Source: JBCCGE01 sp039029455
Lineage (GTDB): Bacteria > Pseudomonadota > Gammaproteobacteria > Arenicellales > Poriferihabitantaceae
Length of the DNA: 17,433 nucleotides
Assembly (NCBI GenBank): GCA_039029455.1
Contig: JBCCGE010000064.1
Span: 1 to 17,433 of the forward strand
Direction: 5' to 3'
Shown: positions 1 to 6,839 of the stretch, piece after piece
How positions within the stretch are numbered: the first letter of the stretch is position 1
Layout: each line of letters starts with the position of its first letter
Program-made: the position numbers and the translations under genes
Notes under the pieces: model-generated
Databases searched by the model: none
What the model saw: the letters and a program-made list of their open reading frames with translations, nothing else
Told to the model about the DNA's origin: nothing

Positions 1-620
1 CCCATCTCTACGCTATGTCGATCAATAAATTCCGTAGCGCCCAGTGAGCGTAAATAGTCATGCTGAGACGACTTACCGGTAAACGCAACAACGTCATAGC
101 CTTTGGATGACAGAATATCAATTGCAACACTCCCGACGCCACCAGACGCACCCGTTACCACGATCGGACCGTGATCAGGCGACTGACCGTTTTGCTCCAT
201 TCGCATCACTGCCATTGCGGCTGTAAACCCTGCCGTTCCAAGTATCATCGCATCGCGCAGTGAGAGTCCTTCAGGCAGGGGAACAACACAATCAGAACAC
301 ACTCGCGCCACTTCGGCATATCCACCATCTGCGGTTTCCGACAAACCACATCCACAAACCAACACCTCGTCGCCCGGCTTGAATCGATCATCCTCTGAGC
401 TGAGAACAACGCCCGAAAGGTCAATCCCGCCATTCAGTGGAAATTGCCGCAGAATCTTGCCTTTTCCGGTTGCCGCCAGAACGTCCTTGTAGTTGATTCC
501 CGACCAGTGCACCTGAATAACGACTCCTCCCTCCGTGAGTTCATCTACGGTCATATCTTCAAAATTGGTCGATATCTGTTTGTCGATCTGATTGATCCGG
601 AAGGCACGAAATGAAGTCAT
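1..620 (-). CDS. acuI: Acrylyl-CoA reductase / YhdH-family quinone oxidoreductase (partial, C-terminus outside window)
   Basis: The frame reads from an ATG at 620 to the window edge without a stop, giving the first 206 residues of a protein whose family is about 325-330 long. It is a zinc-free medium-chain dehydrogenase/reductase. The N-terminal GroES-like domain contains HWSGINYKD (residues 38-46), TGKGKI and GGIDLSGVV (64-72). The NADPH-binding Rossmann part begins with GTAGFTA (128-134) and VTGASGGVGS (155-164). These blocks match what I recall of E. coli YhdH nearly position for position. Family members reduce acryloyl-CoA to propionyl-CoA with NADPH in the cytoplasm, for example in DMSP or 3-hydroxypropionate metabolism, and YhdH-type enzymes are also called quinone oxidoreductases. 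The family is seen with confidence; the physiological substrate is inferred. The gene lies 65 nt downstream of the HNH gene on the same strand. Confidence 0.9.
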   Translation of the reverse strand, partial: MTSFRAFRINQIDKQISTNFEDMTVDELTEGGVVIQVHWSGINYKDVLAATGKGKILRQFPLNGGIDLSGVVLSSEDDRFKPGDEVLVCGCGLSETADGGYAEVARVCSDCVVPLPEGLSLRDAMILGTAGFTAAMAVMRMEQNGQSPDHGPIVVTGASGGVGSVAIDILSSKGYDVVAFTGKSSQHDYLRSLGATEFIDRHSVEM

Positions 621-685
621 TGAATCACCGTTGTCTAAAATAAAGGAATGATCGCGGGTACGATCCGCTTACCGAATAATGAAAT

Positions 686-1267
686 CTAAACCCTGTGATG
701 TAAAGGGCTCGTTCTGGGAAAGTGAGCTTTCAGAAACTCCATTTGATCGGCGAGAATTCGGCGCCCCTGCAGGAATATATACTCTGCGTGGGTTGGAGCA
801 AACGGGATCGCGAGGAGTTGCATCCCCGCCTGTTCCGGTGTTCGACCCGCCTTAAAATTGTTGCATCGTATGCATGCTGCCACAACGTTGCTCCAGTTGT
901 CCTCACCACCATGGCTAAGCGGCGTGACATGATCGCGCGACAAATTTCGCTTGTTGTGTTTTTCTCCGCAATACATACAGAGATAGCCATCACGCTGAAA
1001 CAGCGGCACATTATGAAGTGGTGGCGAGTAACGATATCTGGATTTACTGGTCCCGGCAGTTGCGATGATTGAGTTGATTTCAATCACTGAACGAGTGTGC
1101 GTGAAACGATTGATCCCTCCCCTGATCACAAAACTGTGATCTCCGCAGGTATAAGCAACCTGCCCCAGATACTGAAGTGTTGCCGCTCGACGGTAGTCGA
1201 CCCACTCCAGCGGCATACCGGCAGCGTCTGTTCGCAATATGGGTTGAGTGGTCTCGAGCATCGTCAT
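686..1267 (-). CDS. HNH endonuclease family protein
   Basis: This 193-residue protein has an N-terminal region with a conserved arginine-rich element (WVDYRRAATLQYLG, 22-35) followed by a C-terminal HNH domain. The zinc knuckles are C97-x2-C100 and C132-x2-C135, with the catalytic-type pair D112-H113, then W125-x-N127 and N136-x2-K139. This architecture belongs to a widespread bacterial HNH group (McrA-like fold) that sits alone in chromosomes without a methylase. It is predicted to be a metal-dependent DNA nuclease or nicking enzyme, but the cellular role of such stand-alone members is generally unknown. A second ATG at 1261 is an equally possible start, as neither has a clear ribosome binding site. 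No methyltransferase, recombinase or phage gene is next to it, so a restriction or homing role is not supported by context. Confidence 0.88.
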   Translation of the reverse strand: MTMLETTQPILRTDAAGMPLEWVDYRRAATLQYLGQVAYTCGDHSFVIRGGINRFTHTRSVIEINSIIATAGTSKSRYRYSPPLHNVPLFQRDGYLCMYCGEKHNKRNLSRDHVTPLSHGGEDNWSNVVAACIRCNNFKAGRTPEQAGMQLLAIPFAPTHAEYIFLQGRRILADQMEFLKAHFPRTSPLHHRV

Positions 1268-1400
1268 TCTGATTTGCAGCGTACTCTAGCACAGATGGGT
1301 GATACCTTAGTCAAGTCATTGAATCAACTCCGTATCTGAATATTCAAATTCTGGTAAAGTGGCGCAATACAAACTCGTATTTTGGGGAATACGAAACACC
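1268..1400. promoter_or_regulatory. Divergent intergenic region between the HNH gene and the heme/TSP3 gene
   Basis: These 133 bases separate two divergently transcribed genes and must hold both promoters. A perfect 10-bp palindrome, TGAATATTCA, lies at 1337-1346. TTGAAT at 1319-1324 is mirrored by ATTCAA at 1342-1347 across 17 bases. On the minus strand TTGACT (1309-1314) and TAGAGT (1283-1288) resemble sigma70 boxes but are 20 bases apart, which is too long for a confident call. On the plus strand TGGTAAAGT at 1352-1360 resembles a weak extended -10. The palindromes could be operator sites; no regulator is identifiable. Confidence 0.35.
1375..1394 (+). promoter_or_regulatory. Hairpin carrying the ribosome binding region of the heme/TSP3 gene
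   Basis: TCGTATT at 1375-1381 and AATACGA at 1388-1394 form a perfect 7-bp inverted repeat around the loop TTGGGG. It ends 6 bases before the ATG at 1401. The GGGGAA at 1384-1389 is the only Shine-Dalgarno-like element before that ATG, and it lies in the loop and the first stem bases. In mRNA this stem would partly mask or present the ribosome binding site. As DNA it could equally be an operator. Function is inferred; the repeat itself is plain in the sequence. Confidence 0.4.
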
Positions 1401-2306
1401 ATGAAGTCCGCAGGTTCACAATTCTTTGAGTCACTCCACAATCGAAAAGGTGCGGGGATCACTGCCTTTCTCCTTATCTTTTGGGTTTCGGTAACAAATA
1501 CATACGGCGTTGTGACCTTTGAGGGCAATGGCAATGGTGTGACCAGTGGTCAGGGTGGCATCTTCGAGTCAGTAATGAGCGATGACGGCGAGGACTGCGT
1601 TTCGTGCCACAACAATATCGGTATTGGCGACTGGACGGACTACGACTCTACAGCCGCTGAAATTGAAGACATCATCACTCGGGTAAACCTGAATCCGGGC
1701 GACATTGGATTTATGCCGCAAGGTGGTGCTATGCAAATTCCCCAATCCAAACTCGATGCACTCGCTGCGTGGCGGGATGCAGGCACCCCACAAGATGCCG
1801 ACGCCGATGTCGGCATTCTGCCCGCAACCGCGATCACCGATCGAAACGCAACCTTAGTCGGGAACCTCAAAGAAAACGGCATCAACACCAATGCCCGTTT
1901 TATTTACTGGGCCAATGGCGAGACTGAACCCACATCCCTCGCCGAATGCCCTGCCACAAACGGTATTGATCTCGGTTGCACAAACAGCGCAACCGCCTCG
2001 GGTACCGGAGGCGACGATGTATTCAGACCTGTATCTGCAGTTTCAGGCGTTCTCAACTGCCAGACCAGCTACTCTTTCAAGCTGATTGCACAGGACGCGT
2101 CCGCGGCAGTGTCACAAGTTGAAACGTTTGTCACGGATACCTGCATAGACAGCGATGCAGATACCTGGCCGGATCAAATCGACAATTGCCCCGCAACACC
2201 CAACCCTGATCAGGCCGACACCAACGGCGATGGTATCGGCGATGCATGCGACGGGATCTGCTTCCCGATTGCCGGCACAGCCGGTCTGACCGTAATCTGC
2301 CTTTAG
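1401..2306 (+). CDS. Exported mono-heme c-type protein with thrombospondin type 3 repeats
   Basis: I chose the ATG at 1401 (301 residues) over an in-frame GTG at 1359 because it is followed by a signal-peptide-like start: charged residues, then the hydrophobic stretch ITAFLLIFWVSVT (20-32). A single covalent heme site, CVSCH, is at 66-70, and M105 in GDIGFMPQGG is a likely sixth ligand, so residues about 40-130 look like a small cytochrome c domain. Residues about 139-247 form a Cys-containing beta-type region without a family I recognise. Residues 250-285 hold DxDxD calcium-binding repeats of thrombospondin type 3 kind (DSDADTWPDQIDNC, DTNGDGIGDAC). The protein ends with CFPI...VICL, two cysteines 13 residues apart. 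It is predicted to be periplasmic or surface-associated and redox-active. The electron partner is unknown. It is the only plus-strand gene and converges with pgpA, 16 nt away, with no visible terminator. Confidence 0.85.
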   Translation: MKSAGSQFFESLHNRKGAGITAFLLIFWVSVTNTYGVVTFEGNGNGVTSGQGGIFESVMSDDGEDCVSCHNNIGIGDWTDYDSTAAEIEDIITRVNLNPGDIGFMPQGGAMQIPQSKLDALAAWRDAGTPQDADADVGILPATAITDRNATLVGNLKENGINTNARFIYWANGETEPTSLAECPATNGIDLGCTNSATASGTGGDDVFRPVSAVSGVLNCQTSYSFKLIAQDASAAVSQVETFVTDTCIDSDADTWPDQIDNCPATPNPDQADTNGDGIGDACDGICFPIAGTAGLTVICL

Positions 2307-2322
2307 CTTGTCGAATCAATAT

Positions 2323-2817
2323 TCACAGCCAGTTGGCACGAACCAATAGCTGGAGAAGAACGTTCGCAAAAACGCCGGCGATGACATCGTCGAGCATAAT
2401 GCCGAATCCACCACTGACTTTCCGATCCACGACCCTGATCGGCCAGGGTTTCATGACGTCAAAAAATCTAAACAGGAGGAACCCGACCAGCATGCTGTTC
2501 CAGGTTATGGGAATGAAGCACATACACACCATAAATCCGACGATCTCGTCCCAGACGATACCGCCGTGGTCATGAACCTCAAGATATTCCGCAGCGTGAC
2601 GGCATATCCAAATCCCAGCTACAAAAAATAGAGCGGTGGTCAACAACAACATTACATCACCCGATTGACCAAAAAGCACAACGATCGGTACTCCAACAAT
2701 CGTCCCTGCTGTTCCCGGTGCATAAGGGACAAGCCCACTGCCGAAACCAAACGCGAAAAAGTTCGATGGACGGGCGAACAAATCCGCTAATTTCAAATCT
2801 CTTTTGCTCAAGCTCAT
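2323..2817 (-). CDS. pgpA: Phosphatidylglycerophosphatase A
   Basis: The 164-residue membrane protein would dephosphorylate phosphatidylglycerophosphate to phosphatidylglycerol in the inner membrane. All family blocks are visible: GFGSGLVPYAPGTAGT (24-39), HDHGGIVWDE (82-91), FRFFDVMKPWP (116-126) and GGFGIMLDD (136-144). The acidic residues of the HDxxxIVWDE and GIMxDD blocks are the expected metal and catalytic ligands. Hydrophobic segments at about 41-72, 93-118 and 143-159 fit a polytopic protein. Length is normal for the family. It is the last gene of the rib-nusB run, starting 16 nt after nusB; thiL, often found between these two genes, is absent. Confidence 0.95.
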   Translation of the reverse strand: MSLSKRDLKLADLFARPSNFFAFGFGSGLVPYAPGTAGTIVGVPIVVLFGQSGDVMLLLTTALFFVAGIWICRHAAEYLEVHDHGGIVWDEIVGFMVCMCFIPITWNSMLVGFLLFRFFDVMKPWPIRVVDRKVSGGFGIMLDDVIAGVFANVLLQLLVRANWL

Positions 2818-2833
2818 CGATGTTTGTTAAAGC

Positions 2834-3277
2834 CTACGACGATGATTCATCAGGTGTGGCGAACTCGTTGGGTCGAGTAGTGGCGGCAATCTTGTCAAGG
2901 ACACCGTTTACAAATCGATATCCGTTGTCAGAACAAAACGCCTTGGCGATATCAACAGCTTCATCGATTACAACCCTGGCCGGAATATCGGGTGAAAACT
3001 CCAATTCATAGGCGCCAAGACGAAGAATAGCCTGTTCTAAAGGATCGACTTTTTCGCGATCCCGATCAAGAAACGGATCGACGAGTTCATCGATCTGTTC
3101 AATATAAACCGGGATAATTTCAATTAATGAATTGAAGTATTCCTTGTGCTTGCCTTTAAGCGCATCATTCTCAATAAAACTGGTAATAATATCGGCCGCA
3201 TCCTGTCCGGTCATCGCCCACTGATACAGCGCCTGTACAGCGGAGCGACGAGCCAAATGTCTACCGCTTCGTGCCAT
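2834..3277 (-). CDS. nusB: Transcription antitermination factor NusB
   Basis: This 147-residue all-alpha RNA-binding protein joins NusE (S10) on boxA RNA to form antitermination complexes on rRNA operons. The arginine-rich start ARSGRHLARRSAVQALYQW (2-20) is diagnostic, and the C-terminal half contains the conserved RLGAYELEF and VVIDEAVDIAKAF blocks and the helix RFVNGVLDKIA. Length is typical. It follows ribH after only 6 nt and precedes pgpA by 16 nt, which fits the common ribH-nusB pairing in Proteobacteria. The tail beyond residue 135 is acidic and serine-rich and probably disordered. Confidence 0.96.
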   Translation of the reverse strand: MARSGRHLARRSAVQALYQWAMTGQDAADIITSFIENDALKGKHKEYFNSLIEIIPVYIEQIDELVDPFLDRDREKVDPLEQAILRLGAYELEFSPDIPARVVIDEAVDIAKAFCSDNGYRFVNGVLDKIAATTRPNEFATPDESSS

Positions 3278-3283
3278 CCGGAA

Positions 3284-3745
3284 TCAAATTTTCCGGATCA
3301 GGTCGGCCATTTCAAGTGCGGTTATTGCCGCATCAGCACCTTTGTTACCGGCCTTGGTTCCAGCCCGCTCGATAGCCTGTTCAATGGTATCGACTGTCAA
3401 CACCCCGAATACAACCGGCACATCACTTTCCATACTCAGGGCAGCCAGACTACGAGCGCATTCCCCGGCCACGTAATCGAAATGGGGAGTCGCACCGCGA
3501 ATAACCGCACCAAGTGTAATAACCGCACTGTGATTTCCCGCATCAACCAGCTTTCGTGCAATCTGCGGTATTTCGAATGCACCAGGAACCCACAGACAGT
3601 CAATGTCATCGGGGCTAATGCCATGACGTTCGAGTGTATCGCAGGCACCCTGAATCAGTTTGTCTGTTATAAATTGATTGAATCGGCCGCACACAAGAGC
3701 ATATCGCCCTTCGCAGTTTTTGAAATCGCCTTTAATTTCTTTCAT
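3284..3745 (-). CDS. ribH: 6,7-dimethyl-8-ribityllumazine synthase
   Basis: This 153-residue enzyme condenses 5-amino-6-ribitylaminouracil with 3,4-dihydroxy-2-butanone 4-phosphate to give the lumazine precursor of riboflavin. Substrate-binding FN is at 22-23 (GRFNQFIT), the VPGAFEIP block at 53-60, GAVIRGATPHFDYV at 79-92 with the catalytic histidine H88, and the phosphate-binding region near VPVVFGVLTVD. The C-terminal RAGTKAGNKGADAA helix is the usual one. Family members assemble as pentamers or 60-mer capsids. It lies 12 nt downstream of ribB(X) and 6 nt upstream of nusB, so co-translation within one transcript is very likely. Confidence 0.97.
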   Translation of the reverse strand: MKEIKGDFKNCEGRYALVCGRFNQFITDKLIQGACDTLERHGISPDDIDCLWVPGAFEIPQIARKLVDAGNHSAVITLGAVIRGATPHFDYVAGECARSLAALSMESDVPVVFGVLTVDTIEQAIERAGTKAGNKGADAAITALEMADLIRKI

Positions 3746-3757
3746 ATCCAGTTCTCG

Positions 3758-4933
3758 TTAAACGTCTATGGATTCCTCAAGCCAGTTTTCCAGTTCAGCC
3801 GGACTGGACACATAATCAATAATTTGTACGCCAAATCCGGACAGGCCGTGTGCTCTTCGCTCCCGCCCAAGTGCCAAAACCCTGGTAACGCCCAGATGGG
3901 AGAGAATCTGACCGCCAGCTCCAAGCATTCTCAGATTTGCACTCGAATCCGGGTAACTGCTGTCGGTATCATCTGCTGGCCGACGTCTTCCGGGATTTAT
4001 CATCATATCGAGTCTGTTACCGAGCTCTTCGGCTGATTCATCATACGCCAGCATTATAAGTACACCGCCATCGCAACCGGCAATAGTCTCGAGCGCAGTT
4101 TCAAGTGTCCAGCTCCACGGAGACTCCGGACGGAGCACCACATCCAGCAATCCCCGATGAACATGGACACGCACCGGCACGGTTTTAGAGGCGTCGATTT
4201 GTCCTGACAGCAGTGCAAGATGAACGCCGCCTTCGACATTGTCCTTGAAGACATGAGCCGTAAAATCTCCCTGCTTGAGTTTTAGCTCCTGGCGCGCGAT
4301 CAACTCGACAGTCGGATCATGCTGCATTCTGTAACGAATAAGATCCGCGATACTTCCCACCTTCAGACCGTGCTCTCTGGCAAATTCAATCAGGTCCGGG
4401 AGCCGCGCCATACTGCCGTCAGGTTTTAAAATCTCACAGATCACGCTGGCCGGTTCAAATCCCGCAATGCGCGCCAGATCGACTCCTGCCTCGGTGTGAC
4501 CCGCACGGGTCATCACACCTCCCGGCTGGGCTTTGATTGGAAAAATGTGCCCTGGAGTCACCACATCTTCTGGAACCGCATTTCTTTTAACCGCCGCTCT
4601 TACTGTAATTGCCCTATCCTGAGCAGATATGCCGGTTGTTACGCCTTCAGCCGCCTCGATTGAAACCGTGAAGTTAGTGGCAAACCGTGCGCTGTTGCGA
4701 CTAACCATCAACGGTAAATCGAGCTGATTGCAGCGTTCTTCAGTCAATGTCAGGCAGATCAATCCACGCCCCTCTGAAGCCATAAAATTAATATGGTCCG
4801 GAGTGACACATTCTGCTGCTACCAGCAGATCGCCCTCGTTTTCACGATCTTCATCATCGACAAGGATAACCACCCTGCCTTGCCGATAATCGGTCAGAAT
4901 GTCCTCGATTGAATCCAGAGATAGTTGGGTCAT
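3758..4933 (-). CDS. ribB: 3,4-dihydroxy-2-butanone 4-phosphate synthase with degenerate GTP cyclohydrolase II-like domain (RibBX type)
   Basis: The 391-residue protein has an intact RibB half (about 1-200) that turns ribulose 5-phosphate into 3,4-dihydroxy-2-butanone 4-phosphate and formate. Visible motifs are DDEDRENEGDL (26-36), GVTTGISAQDRA (97-107 region) and HTEAGVDLARIAG (146-158). The C-terminal half (about 207-391) has the RibA fold signature, for example LRMLGAGGQILSHLGV (334-349), but lacks the three zinc cysteines. Where RibA has a CLTGD...LRCDCG-type segment, this protein reads VRVHVHRGLLDVV (254-266), and C287 is the only cysteine in the half. It should therefore not act as GTP cyclohydrolase II. 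Proteobacterial hybrids of this kind have been called RibBX. It follows ribE by 53 nt, where a possible internal promoter lies, and precedes ribH by 12 nt. Confidence 0.93.
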   Translation of the reverse strand: MTQLSLDSIEDILTDYRQGRVVILVDDEDRENEGDLLVAAECVTPDHINFMASEGRGLICLTLTEERCNQLDLPLMVSRNSARFATNFTVSIEAAEGVTTGISAQDRAITVRAAVKRNAVPEDVVTPGHIFPIKAQPGGVMTRAGHTEAGVDLARIAGFEPASVICEILKPDGSMARLPDLIEFAREHGLKVGSIADLIRYRMQHDPTVELIARQELKLKQGDFTAHVFKDNVEGGVHLALLSGQIDASKTVPVRVHVHRGLLDVVLRPESPWSWTLETALETIAGCDGGVLIMLAYDESAEELGNRLDMMINPGRRRPADDTDSSYPDSSANLRMLGAGGQILSHLGVTRVLALGRERRAHGLSGFGVQIIDYVSSPAELENWLEESIDV

Positions 4934-4960
4934 AGTGTTCGCAGCGGAAACGTCGGCGCG

Positions 4961-4966
4961 ATTATA
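4961..4966 (-). promoter_or_regulatory. Possible -10 element of an internal promoter before ribB(X)
   Basis: The 53-nt gap between ribE and ribB(X) is the largest inside the rib cluster and contains a perfect TATAAT on the minus strand. No recognisable -35 box sits 16-18 bases upstream and there is no TG extension, so this is only a suggestion. The gap is far too short for an FMN riboswitch, and no RFN-like conserved segment is visible. Confidence 0.25.
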
Positions 4967-4986
4967 AGCGGCTGAAGACGGAAGCG

Positions 4987-5607
4987 TTAGTGCCTCGAGT
5001 GTGCTAAAAATCCGCTGATTCGCTCAGCGTAGCGCGCCAGCATATCAACCTCGATATGAACGCGGTCAGTGGAACGGAGCAAACCCAGCGTCGTCTGTGA
5101 CAATGTGTGCGGCACCAGCATCATTTGAACTCGGCATTCAGACGCCAGATCCGTGACCGTGTTGATGGTCAAACTTACCCCATCAATCGCAATCGAACCC
5201 TTTACAGCAACGAATTTTGCAAGATCAATCGGCACGGATATCGTCATTTCAATATACTCGCCGGACGGATTGCTCGACACCATAGTACCCTGTCCGTCAA
5301 TGTGCCCGGAGACCAGATGTCCGCCGAGAGGTGTTGATAACGTGAGCGCGGTCTCCAAATTTACTCGACTTCCTGCAATCCAGTCGCCCAGCAGACATTT
5401 GTTTAGTGTTTCCTGAGATACATCGAATTCGAGTTCCGCGCTCTGCAGTGCAATCACGGTCAGGCAAACGCCGTTTACTGCAACACTGTCGCCAATCTTG
5501 ATGTCGCTAAGCGGGAGATCACCAGAATCTATGCGCAGTCGTCGTCCACCACCGTATGACGCATTTTCGGTGACGCTGCCAACCGCCTCAACAATTCCTG
5601 TAAACAT
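4987..5607 (-). CDS. ribE: Riboflavin synthase alpha subunit
   Basis: The 206-residue enzyme dismutates two molecules of 6,7-dimethyl-8-ribityllumazine to riboflavin and 5-amino-6-ribitylaminouracil. It shows the canonical MFTGIVEAVG start and two tandem lumazine-binding barrels (about 1-96 and 97-190). Barrel one includes GDSVAVNGVCLTV, and the junction has GGHLVSGHIDGQG. Barrel two repeats the pattern as GSIAIDGVSLTIN and ends with LVPHTLSQTTLG. Length is standard for the trimeric enzyme. Its ATG directly follows the ribD TGA with no spacer and without a good ribosome binding site, so translation is probably coupled to ribD. The gene is called ribE in most proteobacterial genomes and ribC in E. 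coli. Confidence 0.97.
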   Translation of the reverse strand: MFTGIVEAVGSVTENASYGGGRRLRIDSGDLPLSDIKIGDSVAVNGVCLTVIALQSAELEFDVSQETLNKCLLGDWIAGSRVNLETALTLSTPLGGHLVSGHIDGQGTMVSSNPSGEYIEMTISVPIDLAKFVAVKGSIAIDGVSLTINTVTDLASECRVQMMLVPHTLSQTTLGLLRSTDRVHIEVDMLARYAERISGFLAHSRH

Positions 5608-6837
5608 TCAGATGCCCGGTGCGTCTGCCGACCGAAGGATTATTTTGCAGTCCCGACCCACCATCCTGACCTGATGATATTCCCATACCAGCTTGTCCGA
5701 TAATGTAGCAAGATCATTCAGTGCAAACATCTCCCGAGTAGCACTGCCCAGAAGATCCGGCGCCTGATACACCACAATTTCGTCCACCAGTCCTGCGTTC
5801 AGCATGGCACCGCTGAGACTGGCACCGGCTTCAAGCATAATTTCATTCATCTGGCGCCGGCCGAGAACTTCAAGCATTGCCGCAAGATCCACTCGCCCGT
5901 TTCGACGCGGCACCGATTCAACCTCAACTGTTTTCATTGAAGGAAAAATGGTTTGATTCAAATCTTCAGCGCCTTCGTCTGAGGTCAAAATCAACGTGCT
6001 GCCAGGCTGTGAAAGAAGGCGGGCATTCGCCGGCGTACTGAGATGAGTATCCACAATAATTCTAAGGGGCTGCCTCTCGACGTCCGCAGCTCTCGCAGTC
6101 AACGCAGGGTTATCTCTCAATACCGTGCCGACACCGGTCAATATCCCTGACGCGGCTGCCCGCATGCGGTGGGCATCGAGTCTCGAAGCTTCGGATGTTA
6201 TCCACTGACTCTCCCCATCAGCCATAGCAGTCTTGCCGTCCAGACTGACAGCAATCTTAAGTGTCACCCAGGGACGCCCATACTGCATGCGTTTGATGAA
6301 CCCGCGATTGAGCTCTCTGGCCTGATCTCGGCCAATGCCAACTGATGTATCAATTCCGGCCTCCGATAGTTCGAAAATGCCGCCTTCGTTAACCTGTGGA
6401 TTTGGATCTTCTGTTGCAATCACCACACGTTTGATACCAGCCTTAACCAATGCTTTAGTGCAGGGTGGTGTCTGACCGTGATGACAGCACGGTTCGAGAG
6501 TTACATACGCTGTCGCGCCTGCAGCATCCCGACCTGCCTGTTTGAGCGCGACAACTTCAGCATGGGATTCACCCGCTCTCTGATGCCAGCCCTCGCCCAC
6601 AATGTGACTATCCTTCACAAGCACACAACCTACACGTGGATTGGGATGGGCTGTGAAAAGGCCTCTTTTTGCCAGTTGCAGAGCATGACCCATATAAGCC
6701 GCATCAGAAGGCATTCGCTGTGTTTGCACCACATCCAAAAGTGGCTCGTCAGATGGAATGCTGTCGGGCCCGGTTCTGCCCTCTACAATATCGTTAAGGG
6801 ACTGCTTAATTTCATCTATTCCTGGCAAGATCGCCAC
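5608..6837 (-). CDS. ribD: Bifunctional diaminohydroxyphosphoribosylaminopyrimidine deaminase / 5-amino-6-(5-phosphoribosylamino)uracil reductase
   Basis: RibD carries out the second and third steps of riboflavin synthesis. The zinc deaminase domain has HAE at 92-94 and PCCHHGQTPPC at 116-126, supplying H92, C117 and C126 as zinc ligands and E94 as proton shuttle. The NADPH-dependent reductase domain follows from about residue 188, with VTLKIAVSLDGKTA (191-204) and SQWITS (210-215). The protein is 409 residues from a GTG at 6837. That start is backed by AAGGAT 8 bases upstream and by tight packing against the nrdR stop. It adds about 40 residues before the usual first helix. An internal ATG at 6714 (residue 42, 368 residues, nearer the family norm) is the alternative but lacks a clear ribosome binding site. 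The next gene, ribE, begins immediately after the stop. Confidence 0.95.
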   Translation of the reverse strand: MAILPGIDEIKQSLNDIVEGRTGPDSIPSDEPLLDVVQTQRMPSDAAYMGHALQLAKRGLFTAHPNPRVGCVLVKDSHIVGEGWHQRAGESHAEVVALKQAGRDAAGATAYVTLEPCCHHGQTPPCTKALVKAGIKRVVIATEDPNPQVNEGGIFELSEAGIDTSVGIGRDQARELNRGFIKRMQYGRPWVTLKIAVSLDGKTAMADGESQWITSEASRLDAHRMRAAASGILTGVGTVLRDNPALTARAADVERQPLRIIVDTHLSTPANARLLSQPGSTLILTSDEGAEDLNQTIFPSMKTVEVESVPRRNGRVDLAAMLEVLGRRQMNEIMLEAGASLSGAMLNAGLVDEIVVYQAPDLLGSATREMFALNDLATLSDKLVWEYHQVRMVGRDCKIILRSADAPGI

Positions 6838-6839
6838 AA

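Noticed and set aside
650..665. GATCG / CGATC hairpin after the HNH gene as a terminator
   Set aside because: The stem is only 5 bp and the following T-rich stretch is interrupted; it is compatible with chance.
1359..1361. GTG at 1359 as the start of the heme/TSP3 protein
   Set aside because: It would place 14 extra residues before a good signal peptide start, and the ATG at 1401 has a better initiation context.
3146..4036. Plus-strand open frame of 296 codons
   Set aside because: It lies antisense to nusB, ribH and ribB(X), whose products are recognisable throughout, and its translation matches no family I know.
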